DNA of 64,000 nucleotides from JABDGM01 sp046349975 (GCA_046349975.1 JAXMBH010000016.1:49192-113191); one strand, 5' to 3'; counted from the stretch's first letter, positions 53,109 through 61,915 are shown. The notes: generated by a model not told the origin, from the sequence alone. A program made the numbers and translations.

Positions 53109-54199
53109 CCTTCTGCATCCAGGGAGCCGGCTACGCCGTCCCCACGAACTTGATCACCCAAGACGACGCCGCTCGGTTAGCAATTGAGCTCGCCGGACCG
53201 ACCTGCGCGAACCCTACGGCGATCCAATCGCTCTACATCAAAACTGGCGTCCGGAAACGCCACAGCACCGTGATCACGTGCTCGACCAATGGGCGCCCCG
53301 CAACGCAGTCGTTCTTCCCTGTCGCCCTCGATGACAACTATCGCGGCCCCACGACCCGCACGCGAATGGACCGCTATGAAGCTGCCGCCTTGCAGCTCGC
53401 CACACGGGCTGCGGAGAGCGCACTGGCCGAAAGTCGCACGGCGCCGCTCGATATCACTCAGCTCGTGACAGTCTCGTGTACGGGCTTTGCCGCTCCGGGC
53501 GTCGATATCGGCCTGGTCGAGCGCCTCAGCCTTAATCGCAGCGTGTCGCGCACGCATATCGGTTTTATGGGCTGCCACGGCGCACTCAACGGCCTCCGGG
53601 TTGCCGCGGCACTCAGTCAGGCTACTACTGGCACGGTCTTGCTCTGCTGTGTCGAGCTCTGCAGCCTGCATCATCAATATGCTGCTGATGCTCAGCAAAC
53701 CGTCGCCAATGCACTGTTCAGCGATGGCGCCGCCGCAATCGTCGGCGCGTGCGCCCAGCAGCCGAGCGGTTCCACTCGGTGGCGCATCGCTAGTCATTTC
53801 TCGTGTCTACTGCCAAATTCAGTAGACCTCATGTCGTGGCGCATCGGTGACAACGGCTTTGAAATGCAGCTGTCGTCACAAGTACCGAGCATCATCCGCC
53901 AGGCGCTGAGGCCATGGCTCAGTGCTCAGCTCGCCGCTCACCACCTTTCGATTGCCGACATCCGCGGTTGGGCCATTCATCCAGGGGGGCCAAAAATACT
54001 CAGTGCCTGTGCCGAGGCACTCGGCCTCGAGCCGCACTGCATCCACGCGTCGCAGCGCGTCCTTGAGGAGTACGGAAACATGTCCTCGCCCACTGTGCTC
54101 TTTGTAATCGACGAACTCTGCCAGCGCGGCGATTGGCTCCCCTGCGTCGCGCTCGCTTTTGGCCCCGGTCTCTCCATCGAAGCAGCGCTGCTAGTGTAG
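53105..54199 (+). CDS. Type III polyketide synthase (chalcone/stilbene synthase family)
   Basis: The 364-residue ketosynthase has the full catalytic triad: Cys157 in HIGFMGCHGALNGLR, His292 in WAIHPGGPKIL, and Asn325 in EEYGNMSSPTV. The AFGPGLSIE segment near 351-358 matches the family GFGPG loop. It condenses an acyl-CoA starter with malonyl-CoA without a carrier protein to give alkylresorcinols, alkylpyrones or phloroglucinols. The start is ATG 53105, coupled to the FAD enzyme stop. Related planctomycete clusters have been linked to alkylresorcinol-type lipids to my knowledge; the product here is not known. Confidence 0.93.
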   Translation: MTFCIQGAGYAVPTNLITQDDAARLAIELAGPTCANPTAIQSLYIKTGVRKRHSTVITCSTNGRPATQSFFPVALDDNYRGPTTRTRMDRYEAAALQLATRAAESALAESRTAPLDITQLVTVSCTGFAAPGVDIGLVERLSLNRSVSRTHIGFMGCHGALNGLRVAAALSQATTGTVLLCCVELCSLHHQYAADAQQTVANALFSDGAAAIVGACAQQPSGSTRWRIASHFSCLLPNSVDLMSWRIGDNGFEMQLSSQVPSIIRQALRPWLSAQLAAHHLSIADIRGWAIHPGGPKILSACAEALGLEPHCIHASQRVLEEYGNMSSPTVLFVIDELCQRGDWLPCVALAFGPGLSIEAALLV

Positions 54200-54213
54200 C
54201 CCCGTCGCTAGTG

Positions 54214-54987
54214 CTAGGCCGCCTTCTTCGCTACCACCGGCCGCTCCCACTTCGCGAGCGGCCCCGCGACCATTCCCGGATACCCCGGCACCCGGCTCGC
54301 ATAGTCGCGATACGTATCGCCCAAGTAGTAAACCAGCCGCCGATCCTTCAAGAAGCTGCCCAGGAAGATGTACGCGGTCCACACGCCGGTGAGCACCACG
54401 TGATCGGCCGTCATCCGCGGCGTGAACCAAATCAGCCCGAGAAAACTGAGATACACAGGATGCCGCAGCCAACGATACGCGCCTCGTTCCACGAACGGCC
54501 GCCGTGGCAGCGCCTCGCGCCGCACCCAATGCAGCCACTGTGTCCAACCGGTTTGATAGCCGAAACCTGTCAGTCGCAGGCTTAGGAGCAGCGATATCCA
54601 CGAGCTGTAGAACCCGGTCAGCACGGCCGTTTGCGCCCAGCCGGTCGCATCCCACACCACGCTCGTCGACACCTGCCAATATGCAAACACTAACCAGAGC
54701 CCGATGCACGTGGCGACACAAAACAAATTGCCATACAACTGGCTCGGCACGAACTTGTTGATTAGCGCCCTGCTTGAGGGCAATAGAATCAGACTATGCA
54801 CAATGGCGAACTGTAGCGCGAGCACGGTGTCGACTGTAAGCCAGTTTTCCGATTCGTGGCTGCCGCCGTAGCGGAGGTAGAGGAAGAGGAACACAACGGT
54901 CACTGCAAAACACAGTTGCGTGCCAATGCCAATCGCATACCCAGTCACCCGCCACAGCGGCGTATCCCAACGCAATTTCGCGTCCAT
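54214..54987 (-). CDS. Membrane methyltransferase (ICMT/NnrU-like)
   Basis: The 257-residue protein has about six membrane helices and the C-terminal phospholipid/isoprenylcysteine methyltransferase signature GAYRWLRHPVYLSF, followed by DRRLVYYLGDTYRDYASRVPG. This motif (RHPxY, then E/D-x-Y) binds SAM at the membrane face in ICMT/PEMT proteins and is also seen in NnrU. It faces the type III PKS gene tail to tail (14-bp gap) and is followed on the same strand by a second methyltransferase. O-methylation of the hydrophobic polyketide is a plausible role. Confidence 0.85.
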   Translation of the reverse strand: MDAKLRWDTPLWRVTGYAIGIGTQLCFAVTVVFLFLYLRYGGSHESENWLTVDTVLALQFAIVHSLILLPSSRALINKFVPSQLYGNLFCVATCIGLWLVFAYWQVSTSVVWDATGWAQTAVLTGFYSSWISLLLSLRLTGFGYQTGWTQWLHWVRREALPRRPFVERGAYRWLRHPVYLSFLGLIWFTPRMTADHVVLTGVWTAYIFLGSFLKDRRLVYYLGDTYRDYASRVPGYPGMVAGPLAKWERPVVAKKAA

Positions 54988-54999
54988 GCCTCGCCTCGA

Positions 55000-55839
55000 T
55001 CAAACCGTGCCTGGCTTCTGCGCCACAAAGCACCCATACTGCATCGCCCCGCTGCGATACGCGCCCAGAATCGTCTCGAATCGGTCCAGAAACAACACGG
55101 AGTCATAGCCCGCCACGTGAGCGACCCAGCGAACGCGTGTCAAACGCACGCGGTCCGCACAAATTTCCCACGTCCGCATCACGCGCGACGTCCAATCCAA
55201 ATTGGCTTCCATGCGCAGGCCCGCGCGTTCCATCCATTGCTGGTAATCGGCCGCAGTGCCGAGTGAGGGGCAGAAGAAGCCTTCGCACACGTCGTGCACT
55301 TGTCTCGCCCGGACCAGATCGCTCGTGTCACCCGCGAGCCACGCGCAAATCGCCACGCGGCCGCCCGGCTTGAGCCATCTCGCCGCTCGTTCGAAGAACC
55401 GCTGTTTGTCGAACAGGTGTTCCGTGCATTCGATGCTCCACACCACGTCTTGCGACTCAGGCGGGATTTCGATTTGCTCCGCATCCGCGCGTTCGAACGT
55501 CACCTTGTGTTGCACGCCGTGCCAGCGGGCAGATGCCGTCGCCCACGCCCGCTGCAGCGGACTGATCGTGATGCCGTGCGACGTGCAGTTGCGCGTCTTC
55601 GCGAGATGGATTGACGAGCCGCCCATACCGCAGCCGACATCGACCATCTGTGTGCCATCCGAGATGCCGGCCAGCGTCGCCAAGCGTTCGGTCAGTTGCA
55701 GCTGGGCTTGCCGCGGCGACTCATCGGCTTCCCACAACCCGTGGTGAATATGCGGTCCCCACAGCAGGCGATAGAACGGCGTCGACACATCGTAATGGCC
55801 GCGGATGACGCGCTTCTGAACACTGGGGCAGCTTAACAT
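55000..55839 (-). CDS. SAM-dependent methyltransferase (tocopherol/cyclopropane-synthase-like)
   Basis: The 279-residue enzyme begins with the segment GHYDVSTPFYRLLWGPHIHHGLW typical of gamma-tocopherol methyltransferase/UbiE/CFA-like enzymes. Motif I VDVGCGMGGSSIHLAK is at about 67-82, then DVVWSIECTEHLFDK and a C-terminal MQYGCFVAQKP. It would act on a lipid or quinone-like substrate. It is upstream of the ICMT-like gene on the same strand and belongs to the minus-strand half of the polyketide cluster. Confidence 0.88.
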   Translation of the reverse strand: MLSCPSVQKRVIRGHYDVSTPFYRLLWGPHIHHGLWEADESPRQAQLQLTERLATLAGISDGTQMVDVGCGMGGSSIHLAKTRNCTSHGITISPLQRAWATASARWHGVQHKVTFERADAEQIEIPPESQDVVWSIECTEHLFDKQRFFERAARWLKPGGRVAICAWLAGDTSDLVRARQVHDVCEGFFCPSLGTAADYQQWMERAGLRMEANLDWTSRVMRTWEICADRVRLTRVRWVAHVAGYDSVLFLDRFETILGAYRSGAMQYGCFVAQKPGTV

Positions 55840-55870
55840 CCCATCCTCGACTGGTTCGCTTACGCTTCGA

Positions 55871-56668
55871 TTAACGCGTTGTCATCGTCCGCTGCGCCAC
55901 TTGCCGCTGCTTTGAGATCCACAGATCACCGTACACATTCAGCTGGTCGGCAACGCCGACGGCTCCAAAGGCCTTCGTAAAGGGCGTCATGCCGAAGTTG
56001 GTCTGGAGCATTGTGAATCCGCCGCGAAGGTGCAGCCACAGGCCCTGGTCCTCAGCGTCGGCCACCACTTGAATCGGCTTTGTCACGCCGTGCAGCGTGA
56101 AGTCGCCCGTAAGTTGATACTGCGGCAATCCGCGCTGACTCGGCTTATCGAGCTTCGCAATTTGCTTGACGACGAACGTGGCAGTCGGGAACTTCGTGAC
56201 ACTGAGAACCGCGTCGCCGCGCATGTTTTCATTCACTTGCTGCTGGGTCGTCGCATCGGTCGCGCCCTCCAAGCCAACGTACTTGCGGGCGTCCGGCGTA
56301 TCGGCCGAGAACGAAGCCATGTCGAACACCAGGCTGCCGGCATTGCGGGCGGCGTTCAAGTCGATGCGGCCCTGTTTGATAAGCCCCACGACGCCATGCT
56401 CGTGCCCCAGTCCTTTCTTTTCCACGCGAATGTACACGCGACTTCCAGGTAGAAAAACATCACCTGCTTCGATGACCGTTGGGTCAGGCGTAATAGCCGG
56501 TGCCGCGACCGCGCCGTTCTGTAACTGGGCTGGTGCGGCCGGCACCTGCGCTGTCGCGTCCGTCGTTACCTGCGCGCTACTTCGATTCGCGATCAGGGCA
56601 ATGCATGTCGCACTCAGAACCAGCGCCATCAGTTCGCACCTGGCGCCTGGCAAGCAGATACCTTCCAT
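55871..56668 (-). CDS. YceI-family periplasmic lipid-binding protein
   Basis: About 265 residues from ATG 56668. A signal peptide (LMALVLSATCIALIA) precedes a low-complexity Ala/Gln linker. The YceI lipocalin-like domain runs from about 70 to 250 and holds DLNAARNAGSLVFDMASFSAD, GDAVLSVTKFPTATF and LTGDFTLHGVTKPIQV. YceI proteins bind polyprenoid lipids in the periplasm. It ends 31 bp from the methyltransferase gene, so it may carry the cluster's lipid product; this is inference. Starts at 56758 and 56629 are alternatives. Confidence 0.85.
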   Translation of the reverse strand: MEGICLPGARCELMALVLSATCIALIANRSSAQVTTDATAQVPAAPAQLQNGAVAAPAITPDPTVIEAGDVFLPGSRVYIRVEKKGLGHEHGVVGLIKQGRIDLNAARNAGSLVFDMASFSADTPDARKYVGLEGATDATTQQQVNENMRGDAVLSVTKFPTATFVVKQIAKLDKPSQRGLPQYQLTGDFTLHGVTKPIQVVADAEDQGLWLHLRGGFTMLQTNFGMTPFTKAFGAVGVADQLNVYGDLWISKQRQVAQRTMTTR

Positions 56669-56920
56669 GACTTGTTCGCCGTCAGTCGTTGGCAGCGCCT
56701 TCGGGTTGGTTGCAACCTGAGCCCGGGAAATGGCGGATAGTCTATCAACGATGAACATAGTAGAAAATACCAGTCTTTACGAACCGTTGGGGGGGTGTCA
56801 TCACAACCATATCTTGTGCGAAACCCTGCGAACCACCTGTTCGCGCTCTACAGTTTGGGTTAGGTTACGCGGAGTGGCTCGACCCATTTCAAGGAACTGA
56901 TTTCTGGCGGAGTAAGGACC

Positions 56921-58192
56921 GTGGATTTCCGAAGCGTGTTCGTGGCGGTCGTCATCGCGGCCGGTCTCATCGTGGCGGCGTTTGCCGTGAATAGTTTTCG
57001 GCCCAAGGTGGAAAACTCGCAGCCGTCGGTCACGCTGGCTCGCAGCGTGGGCAAGTGCGCTGAGTGTCATCGCCGCGAAACGGCGGCTGTCGTGCACGAG
57101 TTCGACTTGAGTAAGCACGCCGAAAAGGGCATCACTTGCCTCGACTGCCATCATCCGGTGAAGGGGCAGAAGGGCGTCGATCATCGCGGCTTCGAGATTG
57201 CCGAGCATCTGACGGCCGCGAACTGTGCCGAGTGTCATAAAACCGAATACGAACAATACGCCCGCAGTCGCCACGCCGCACCGGCGTGGGCCGCGGTCGC
57301 CGGGCAGAACGAGTTCACTCCCGAGCAGGTTGCCGCCGCGGAGAAGTTCCATCCCGGTGCGGTCAAGCGTGATCCGAACGCACTTGCCATGACGGAAGGC
57401 CCGGCCGCCATCAACAAGGGCTGCTACAAGTGCCATGAGGTGGGCCGGCCGAATGCGGATGGTTCCATCGGCACCTGCACCGCGTGCCACGCACGGCATT
57501 CGTCGTCGGTCGAGTTGGCCCGCACTCCCGAAACTTGCGGCCAATGCCACATGGGCCCCGATCATTCGCAGATCGAAATCTACCACGAGTCGAAGCACGG
57601 CGTGCTGTTCAACGCTCAGCGTGCTCATTTCAATTTGCAAGCGGAGCCGGCGAAACTGTCGACGGCCGATATGCCGGTGCCCACGTGCGCCACGTGCCAC
57701 ATGAGCGGGATCGACAATCTCAATGTGACGCACGACACCACGCAGCGGCTTTCGAAATTCCTCTTTGCCGCGGTGACGACTGACCGCCCGGCCGCGGCCC
57801 AAGGTGAAGTGAACATGCAGGAGACGTGCCTCAAGTGCCACACGAAGCCGACCGTGGACAAGTTCTACAACGAGGCCGCAACCGTCGTGCAGTCGACGAA
57901 CAAGATCATCACCGAGGCCGACGCGATCATGAAAGGCTTGCAGGCTGAGGGTCTGCTCACGCCGACGCCGTTTGATGAGCCGATCGAGTACGAGTACTTC
58001 GATATGTGGCACTACTTTGGCCGCACCGCGAAACATGGCGCGTATATGGGGGGGGCTGACTTCGTGCAGTGGCATGGGTTCTATGAACTCGTCCACAAGC
58101 TCACGGAGATCCGCCACCATGCCGACGAGTTGCGCGCGAAGGCGGGGCGGCCCGCTGCGTCGCCATCTGCGCCACCAGGCGGTGCAAGTTGA
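56921..58192 (+). CDS. Octaheme cytochrome c of the hydroxylamine-oxidoreductase-like family
   Basis: The 423-residue protein starts at GTG 56921, with AAGGA six bases upstream, and has an N-terminal anchor (FVAVVIAAGLIVAAFAV). Eight CxxCH motifs are present: 46-50, 73-77, 102-106, 168-172, 186-190, 206-210, 256-260 and 303-307. The C-terminal HGAYMGGADFVQWHGFYEL signature is like that of HAO-family octaheme proteins. Whether it oxidises hydroxylamine, reduces nitrogen oxides or acts as an electron carrier depends on the cross-linked Tyr, which cannot be settled here. A long minus-strand frame over this gene is a shadow. Confidence 0.88.
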   Translation: MDFRSVFVAVVIAAGLIVAAFAVNSFRPKVENSQPSVTLARSVGKCAECHRRETAAVVHEFDLSKHAEKGITCLDCHHPVKGQKGVDHRGFEIAEHLTAANCAECHKTEYEQYARSRHAAPAWAAVAGQNEFTPEQVAAAEKFHPGAVKRDPNALAMTEGPAAINKGCYKCHEVGRPNADGSIGTCTACHARHSSSVELARTPETCGQCHMGPDHSQIEIYHESKHGVLFNAQRAHFNLQAEPAKLSTADMPVPTCATCHMSGIDNLNVTHDTTQRLSKFLFAAVTTDRPAAAQGEVNMQETCLKCHTKPTVDKFYNEAATVVQSTNKIITEADAIMKGLQAEGLLTPTPFDEPIEYEYFDMWHYFGRTAKHGAYMGGADFVQWHGFYELVHKLTEIRHHADELRAKAGRPAASPSAPPGGAS

Positions 58193-58215
58193 GCGGATTG
58201 GGGACAGCATTCGAT

Positions 58216-59112
58216 ATGGAATCAAACCGTTCATTCGGGCAGTTCGTTACCGATCCCGTGGTGCTGACGGAGTTGTTCGCGATTGGGAACTTATCGTTCC
58301 TGGCGGTCGATATTTACGTTGCTCATTCAATGAACCAGTTCGAGCACTGGGCGGAGTGGATTCCGCTGACGTTTTCCTGTCTGGCGCCGGTGTTGTTGAT
58401 TGGCGCGATTGCCGTGGCCCGCTCCTTGCGGCCGGCAGTGCCGCGGCCGGATATGCGGATGACCGCGGCTCAGAAACTGAGCCGCGATATGGGGATGGCG
58501 GTCGGGTTTGCCTCGGTGGCAGTTGGCGTGGCGGGGCTGGTGTGGCACCTCAATAGTCAATTTTTCGCTGAACAGACGCTAAAAAACCTGGTGTTTGCGG
58601 CGCCGTTCGTCGCGCCGCTGGCGTATAGCGGCATCGGGTTCCTGCTGTTGCTCAATCGTATGGTGCCGGCGGAGTCGGCCGATTGGCCGCGATGGGTGAT
58701 TCTGCTTGCGCTCGGCGGCTGGGTCGGCAACTTTGTGCTGAGCCTGGCCGATCATGCTCAGAATTCGTTCTTCTATTGGCCCGAGTGGGTGCCGGTGATT
58801 GCCAGCGCGGTCGCGATCGGTGCGCTGGTGGCGGCATTTGCGGATTACCGCAACCGCGGCTTCTTGTTGCTATGCATGTTGCTGATGGTAGTCGAAATCG
58901 GCGTCGGTATTGCGGGGTGGCTGCTCCATTTGCGAGCGGTGAGTGAGAGCTCGATGGAGTCGCTGTGGGACAAGGTCGTCTACAGCGCGCCGGCATTTGC
59001 GCCGATGTTGTTCGCGGACCTCGCGATTCTGGCGTTGGTCGGTCTGGCGACGCTGGCGCATCGGTCGGCGCCCAAGTCATGGGAGCGGATCGGTTTTGCG
59101 CCGACAGCGTGA
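58216..59112 (+). CDS. Polytopic membrane protein next to octaheme cytochrome
   Basis: About 298 residues from ATG 58216, with seven to eight hydrophobic segments (for example AIGNLSFLAVDIYVA, PLTFSCLAPVLLIGAIAVA, FLLLCMLLMVVEIGVGIAGW). No family recognised. A TTG at 58189 would overlap the cytochrome stop (TTGA coupling). The two genes are almost certainly co-transcribed, and the membrane protein may be the quinone-facing partner of the cytochrome; this is inference. Confidence 0.75.
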   Translation: MESNRSFGQFVTDPVVLTELFAIGNLSFLAVDIYVAHSMNQFEHWAEWIPLTFSCLAPVLLIGAIAVARSLRPAVPRPDMRMTAAQKLSRDMGMAVGFASVAVGVAGLVWHLNSQFFAEQTLKNLVFAAPFVAPLAYSGIGFLLLLNRMVPAESADWPRWVILLALGGWVGNFVLSLADHAQNSFFYWPEWVPVIASAVAIGALVAAFADYRNRGFLLLCMLLMVVEIGVGIAGWLLHLRAVSESSMESLWDKVVYSAPAFAPMLFADLAILALVGLATLAHRSAPKSWERIGFAPTA

Positions 59113-59141
59113 GGGCTGCGCCCGGCGAAATGCGTTTTCAA

Positions 59142-59167
59142 AACCGCGGCCTAGCGCCCGGCGGCTA
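59142..59167. repeat. Single inverted copy of the CCGGGCGCTAGCCCGCGG repeat
   Basis: AACCGCGGCCTAGCGCCCGG, continuing CGGCTA, at 59142-59167 is the reverse-complement orientation of the unit found at 16311 and 50975, located after the membrane protein stop. Confidence 0.65.
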
Positions 59168-59211
59168 ATTGCAGTCGCCACATCGAGACGAAGTTGCGGC
59201 GCTGCACTGTG

Positions 59212-59553
59212 CTACGCGTCCGGTCCGGCCTGTCGACGTCGTTCCACAGTCTCCACGGCTTCGATGGCCAGCGCCAACAAGTAATCGAGCGGGCAGGGGC
59301 AGCACGGGGCGTTTTGTTTGTCGCAGTACGCACAGATCTTCCCGTGCAGCTGATCGATATATGGATCGATCCGCGCGCTGTCGGTCGTACGGCAGAGTTC
59401 GACTAACTCGGCAAGGTGCGACTCGATACCGCAACCGCCGCCGGCGTCGCCGCATTGGGGAACATGGGAACTGCGTTCAATGCACCGGCTGCAAACATCG
59501 GCCCGGAGCTGAGCCCGATAGTCAGCCAAATCTTCCTGAACAAGCGTGTTCAT
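59212..59553 (-). CDS. Cys-rich small protein near hydrogenase maturation genes
   Basis: About 113 residues from ATG 59553 (MNTLVQEDLADYRA). It contains ten Cys: CxxC near 21-24, two more by 41, one near 53, then CAYC, CCPCP. The last are followed by a helix (LDYLLALAIEAVETVERRR). The layout suggests a metal or Fe-S binding protein. It lies between the cytochrome/membrane pair and the hyp genes on the hyp strand. No family name is recognised. The longer frame to 59721 adds Ser/Arg-rich sequence outside the fold. Confidence 0.7.
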   Translation of the reverse strand: MNTLVQEDLADYRAQLRADVCSRCIERSSHVPQCGDAGGGCGIESHLAELVELCRTTDSARIDPYIDQLHGKICAYCDKQNAPCCPCPLDYLLALAIEAVETVERRRQAGPDA

Positions 59554-59721
59554 GACGAGGGCCCTCGCGATGGATGCGTTCGGCAACTTCGCTGCGACGG
59601 CAGTTGGCGGGCGACCGCCATCGGAATGAACGGCAAAAAGGATGCCGCTGGGGGGCGCGCGGTGCGCCGAAAGGCGTAAGTGCGAACGCATTTTCAATAA
59701 TCGGCTGGATTGTTCGGCCAA

Positions 59722-60474
59722 TCGACTGCGACGGCGCCCGCGCCGTCTATCAGTGCAGACCGGATTAAACGGCGTTAGTCACAATCGCGGGTGTGCCAAG
59801 GGGGCACAGTTGCGCATCGTTGGGTTACAGTTGGCGCGCGGTGCCGGATGGCGGGTGTGGCGGATACGGGTGGCGTCTCCTGGTGAGCGGACTGATGGCA
59901 ACCCGGAAGGCTGGGCTATGTGGTTGGGAATTTTGCCACGCAAGTGAAAGTGCATTTTTAATTGCAAAACTGTTGAGCAGCGCGCGTGGGTTGCGACGTT
60001 GACGGCAATCGGTAGCGCGGCCGAAGTTGTTTGCCGGCCTTCGCTTAGGGTGATGGTCATGGCAATATTGCGACGCTAAGTGGCCAGAGTCATTTGGGAA
60101 TTTACTCAATGGGGCCGTGTCAAAATGGTGCGTGCTGAGAGGCCCCGGTCGTGAGCGGAAGTACCTCGCTGGGTCTACGCGCAGCGGTAGCGTGAGTGCG
60201 GCGTGGGCCGTTGGCTATTTGGTTTCAGTTGTCAAAGAACGCGTGTTGCGTGGGGCAACATGGCGGTGAGTATAACATGTTTTATACATTTGTCCAGAAT
60301 TATTTGTAGCCACTTATTGATGGTGAATTAACCACTACGCGCGACCAGCACGACGAAGCATCGCATCTATGTCGATCGAGATTGGCGATGAAAAGCCGTT
60401 CGTGCCGCTGTACGAATTGCTTGGCGAGTTCGCGGCTTTGCGTGGTGGTGTTTTTCGGCGCGAAGACCAAACGC
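59722..60474. other. About 750-bp region without a supported gene
   Basis: I see no gene here with support on either strand; the open frames in it have no recognisable domains. It contains an A/T-rich stretch at about 60268-60330 that stands out against the surrounding GC-rich sequence and might hold a promoter, though no clear -35/-10 pair was found. Confidence 0.5.
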
Positions 60475-60694
60475 TCACTGCGATGCGCAATAGACGACGA
60501 TGCCGAGTGCTGCGGCGACGAGCGTCGTTATGAGGAGCATGGTGCGGAGGGTGAAGCCGCGTTTGCGGCGGTAGAAGTGGAAGTACGTAGGCGGCGAATG
60601 CGCCGATGGAGGCGAAGGTGATCCAGTCGAGGAGGCCATAGCGGGTGATGTCGGCGATGACTTGGCGTTGATTTGCCAGGGTGCAGCGCGGCAT
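60475..60694 (-). pseudogene. Frameshifted small membrane protein
   Basis: From ATG 60694 one frame gives MPRCTLANQRQVIADITRYG, then LLDWITFASIGAFAAY. The next frame continues FHFYRRKRGFTLRTMLLITT, then LVAAALGIVVYCASQ to a stop at 60475. The joined product of about 72 residues has two hydrophobic segments and the RGFTLRTMLL end common in small planctomycete membrane proteins. The break lies in TACGTAC, consistent with one extra G. It may be a true pseudogene or a sequencing error. The joined protein has no assigned function. Confidence 0.6.
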
Positions 60695-60760
60695 GTTGGT
60701 AAGATGGGCGCGGCTGCAAGCTCGATGATTTTGGTATCCACCCCCGAGGGCTGGGCTATG

Positions 60761-61816
60761 TTAGCAGATCCTGGGTAGAGGGGCGCCGACGGGTTCGTCG
60801 AGGGGGATTTGGCGGAAGGAGCCGCGGAGGACGATGACGGGGGCGAGGCTGCGAGTCTCGACGCAGCCGATAAGGGTGGCCTGGGCGGTTTCGGGAACCA
60901 TTCGTAGTGCGGCGAGTGCTTGGTCGGCCGTGCCGGCGGGGACGGCGAGCAGCATCGTGCCTTCGTTGGCGACGTGGATGGGGTCGAGGCCCAACAGCTC
61001 ACACGCGCCGCGGACTTCAGGCAGGATCGGCAGTTTTTGGTCGTCGACGGTGAGCGTGTGGCCACTGGCTTCGGCCCATTCGTGGAGGACGGCGCCGAGG
61101 CCGCCGCGAGTGGCGTCGCGCATCGCGCGGAGCGGGGCGTTTGCGGTTTGCAGGGCGACGACGGCGGCGACGAGCGGCGCGCTGTCGCTGGTGGGGGCCG
61201 GGTCGAAATCAAATCCTTCGCGGGCGGCCATGACGGCCATGCCGTGGCGGGCGATCGGTCCGGAGACGATGAGCTCATCGCCGAGTTCGAGGTGCTGCGG
61301 GCCCGGCGGCGGCGGAGTGACGAACTCGCCGATGCCGGTGGTGTTGATGAAGAGCTTGTCGGCAGCGCCGCGGGGAACGACTTTGGTATCGCCGGTGACG
61401 ACTTGCACGCCGACGCGTTCGGCGGCGGTGGCGATGCTCTTCAGGATGCAGGTGAGCTCGGCGATTTCGAGGCCTTCTTCGAGGATGAGCGCGAGGCTGA
61501 TCCAGCGGGGGCGGGCGCCCGCCATGGCGAGGTCGTTCACGGTGCCAAAGACGGCGAGTGAGCCGATGTCGCCGCCGGGGAAGAACAGTGGCGAGACGAC
61601 GAAGCTGTCGGTGGTCATCGCGATTCGGCCCGGGAGGGCGGGCAGGGCGGCGGCGTCGCCGGCGAGGCGGAGGAATTCGTTTTCGACCGCCGGCACGATT
61701 TGGCGTTGGATGAGTCGCCGCATCAGACGGCCGCCTTCACCGTGGGCCAGCATGATGCGGTCGGTGGAAGCGGAGGGGACCGGGCAGGCGAGGTTGGTGA
61801 GGGAGGGGGAGGGCAT
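60761..61816 (-). CDS. hypE: Hydrogenase maturation protein HypE
   Basis: A 351-residue protein from ATG 61816. HypE dehydrates the thiocarboxamide made by HypF to thiocyanate on its own C-terminal Cys, supplying the CN ligands of the [NiFe] site. The AIR-synthase-like fold is seen in RIMLAHGEGGRLMRRLI and VNDLAMAGARPRWISLALI. The protein ends PLPRIC with the conserved terminal Cys. An upstream in-frame ATG at 61942 would extend translation through an 8-bp tandem repeat (see 61821-61915). It is last in the minus-strand hypC-hypD-hypE series. Confidence 0.93.
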   Translation of the reverse strand: MPSPSLTNLACPVPSASTDRIMLAHGEGGRLMRRLIQRQIVPAVENEFLRLAGDAAALPALPGRIAMTTDSFVVSPLFFPGGDIGSLAVFGTVNDLAMAGARPRWISLALILEEGLEIAELTCILKSIATAAERVGVQVVTGDTKVVPRGAADKLFINTTGIGEFVTPPPPGPQHLELGDELIVSGPIARHGMAVMAAREGFDFDPAPTSDSAPLVAAVVALQTANAPLRAMRDATRGGLGAVLHEWAEASGHTLTVDDQKLPILPEVRGACELLGLDPIHVANEGTMLLAVPAGTADQALAALRMVPETAQATLIGCVETRSLAPVIVLRGSFRQIPLDEPVGAPLPRIC

Positions 61817-61820
61817 GGCG

Positions 61821-61915
61821 GAGAGTGGGAGAGTGGGAGAGTGGGAGAGTGGGAGAGTGGGAGAGTGGGAGAGTGGGAGAGTGGGAGAGTGGGAGAGTGG
61901 GAGAGTGGGAGAGTG
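61821..61915 (-). repeat. Tandem 8-bp repeat (GAGAGTGG) upstream of hypE
   Basis: Eleven perfect GAGAGTGG copies (61821-61908) plus a partial copy end at 61915, just 5' of the hypE start on the minus strand (read CTCTCCCA on the coding strand). The unit is not a multiple of 3, so copy changes shift the upstream frame. It sits in the hypD-hypE gap. Confidence 0.9.

Noticed and set aside
56801..58234. 477-codon minus-strand open frame
   Set aside because: It is antisense to the octaheme cytochrome, whose eight CxxCH motifs and HAO signature are on the plus strand; the minus reading is His/Arg/Val-rich without a domain.
61821..61915. Possible CRISPR array
   Set aside because: The repeat unit is 8 bp with no spacers; it is a simple tandem repeat.
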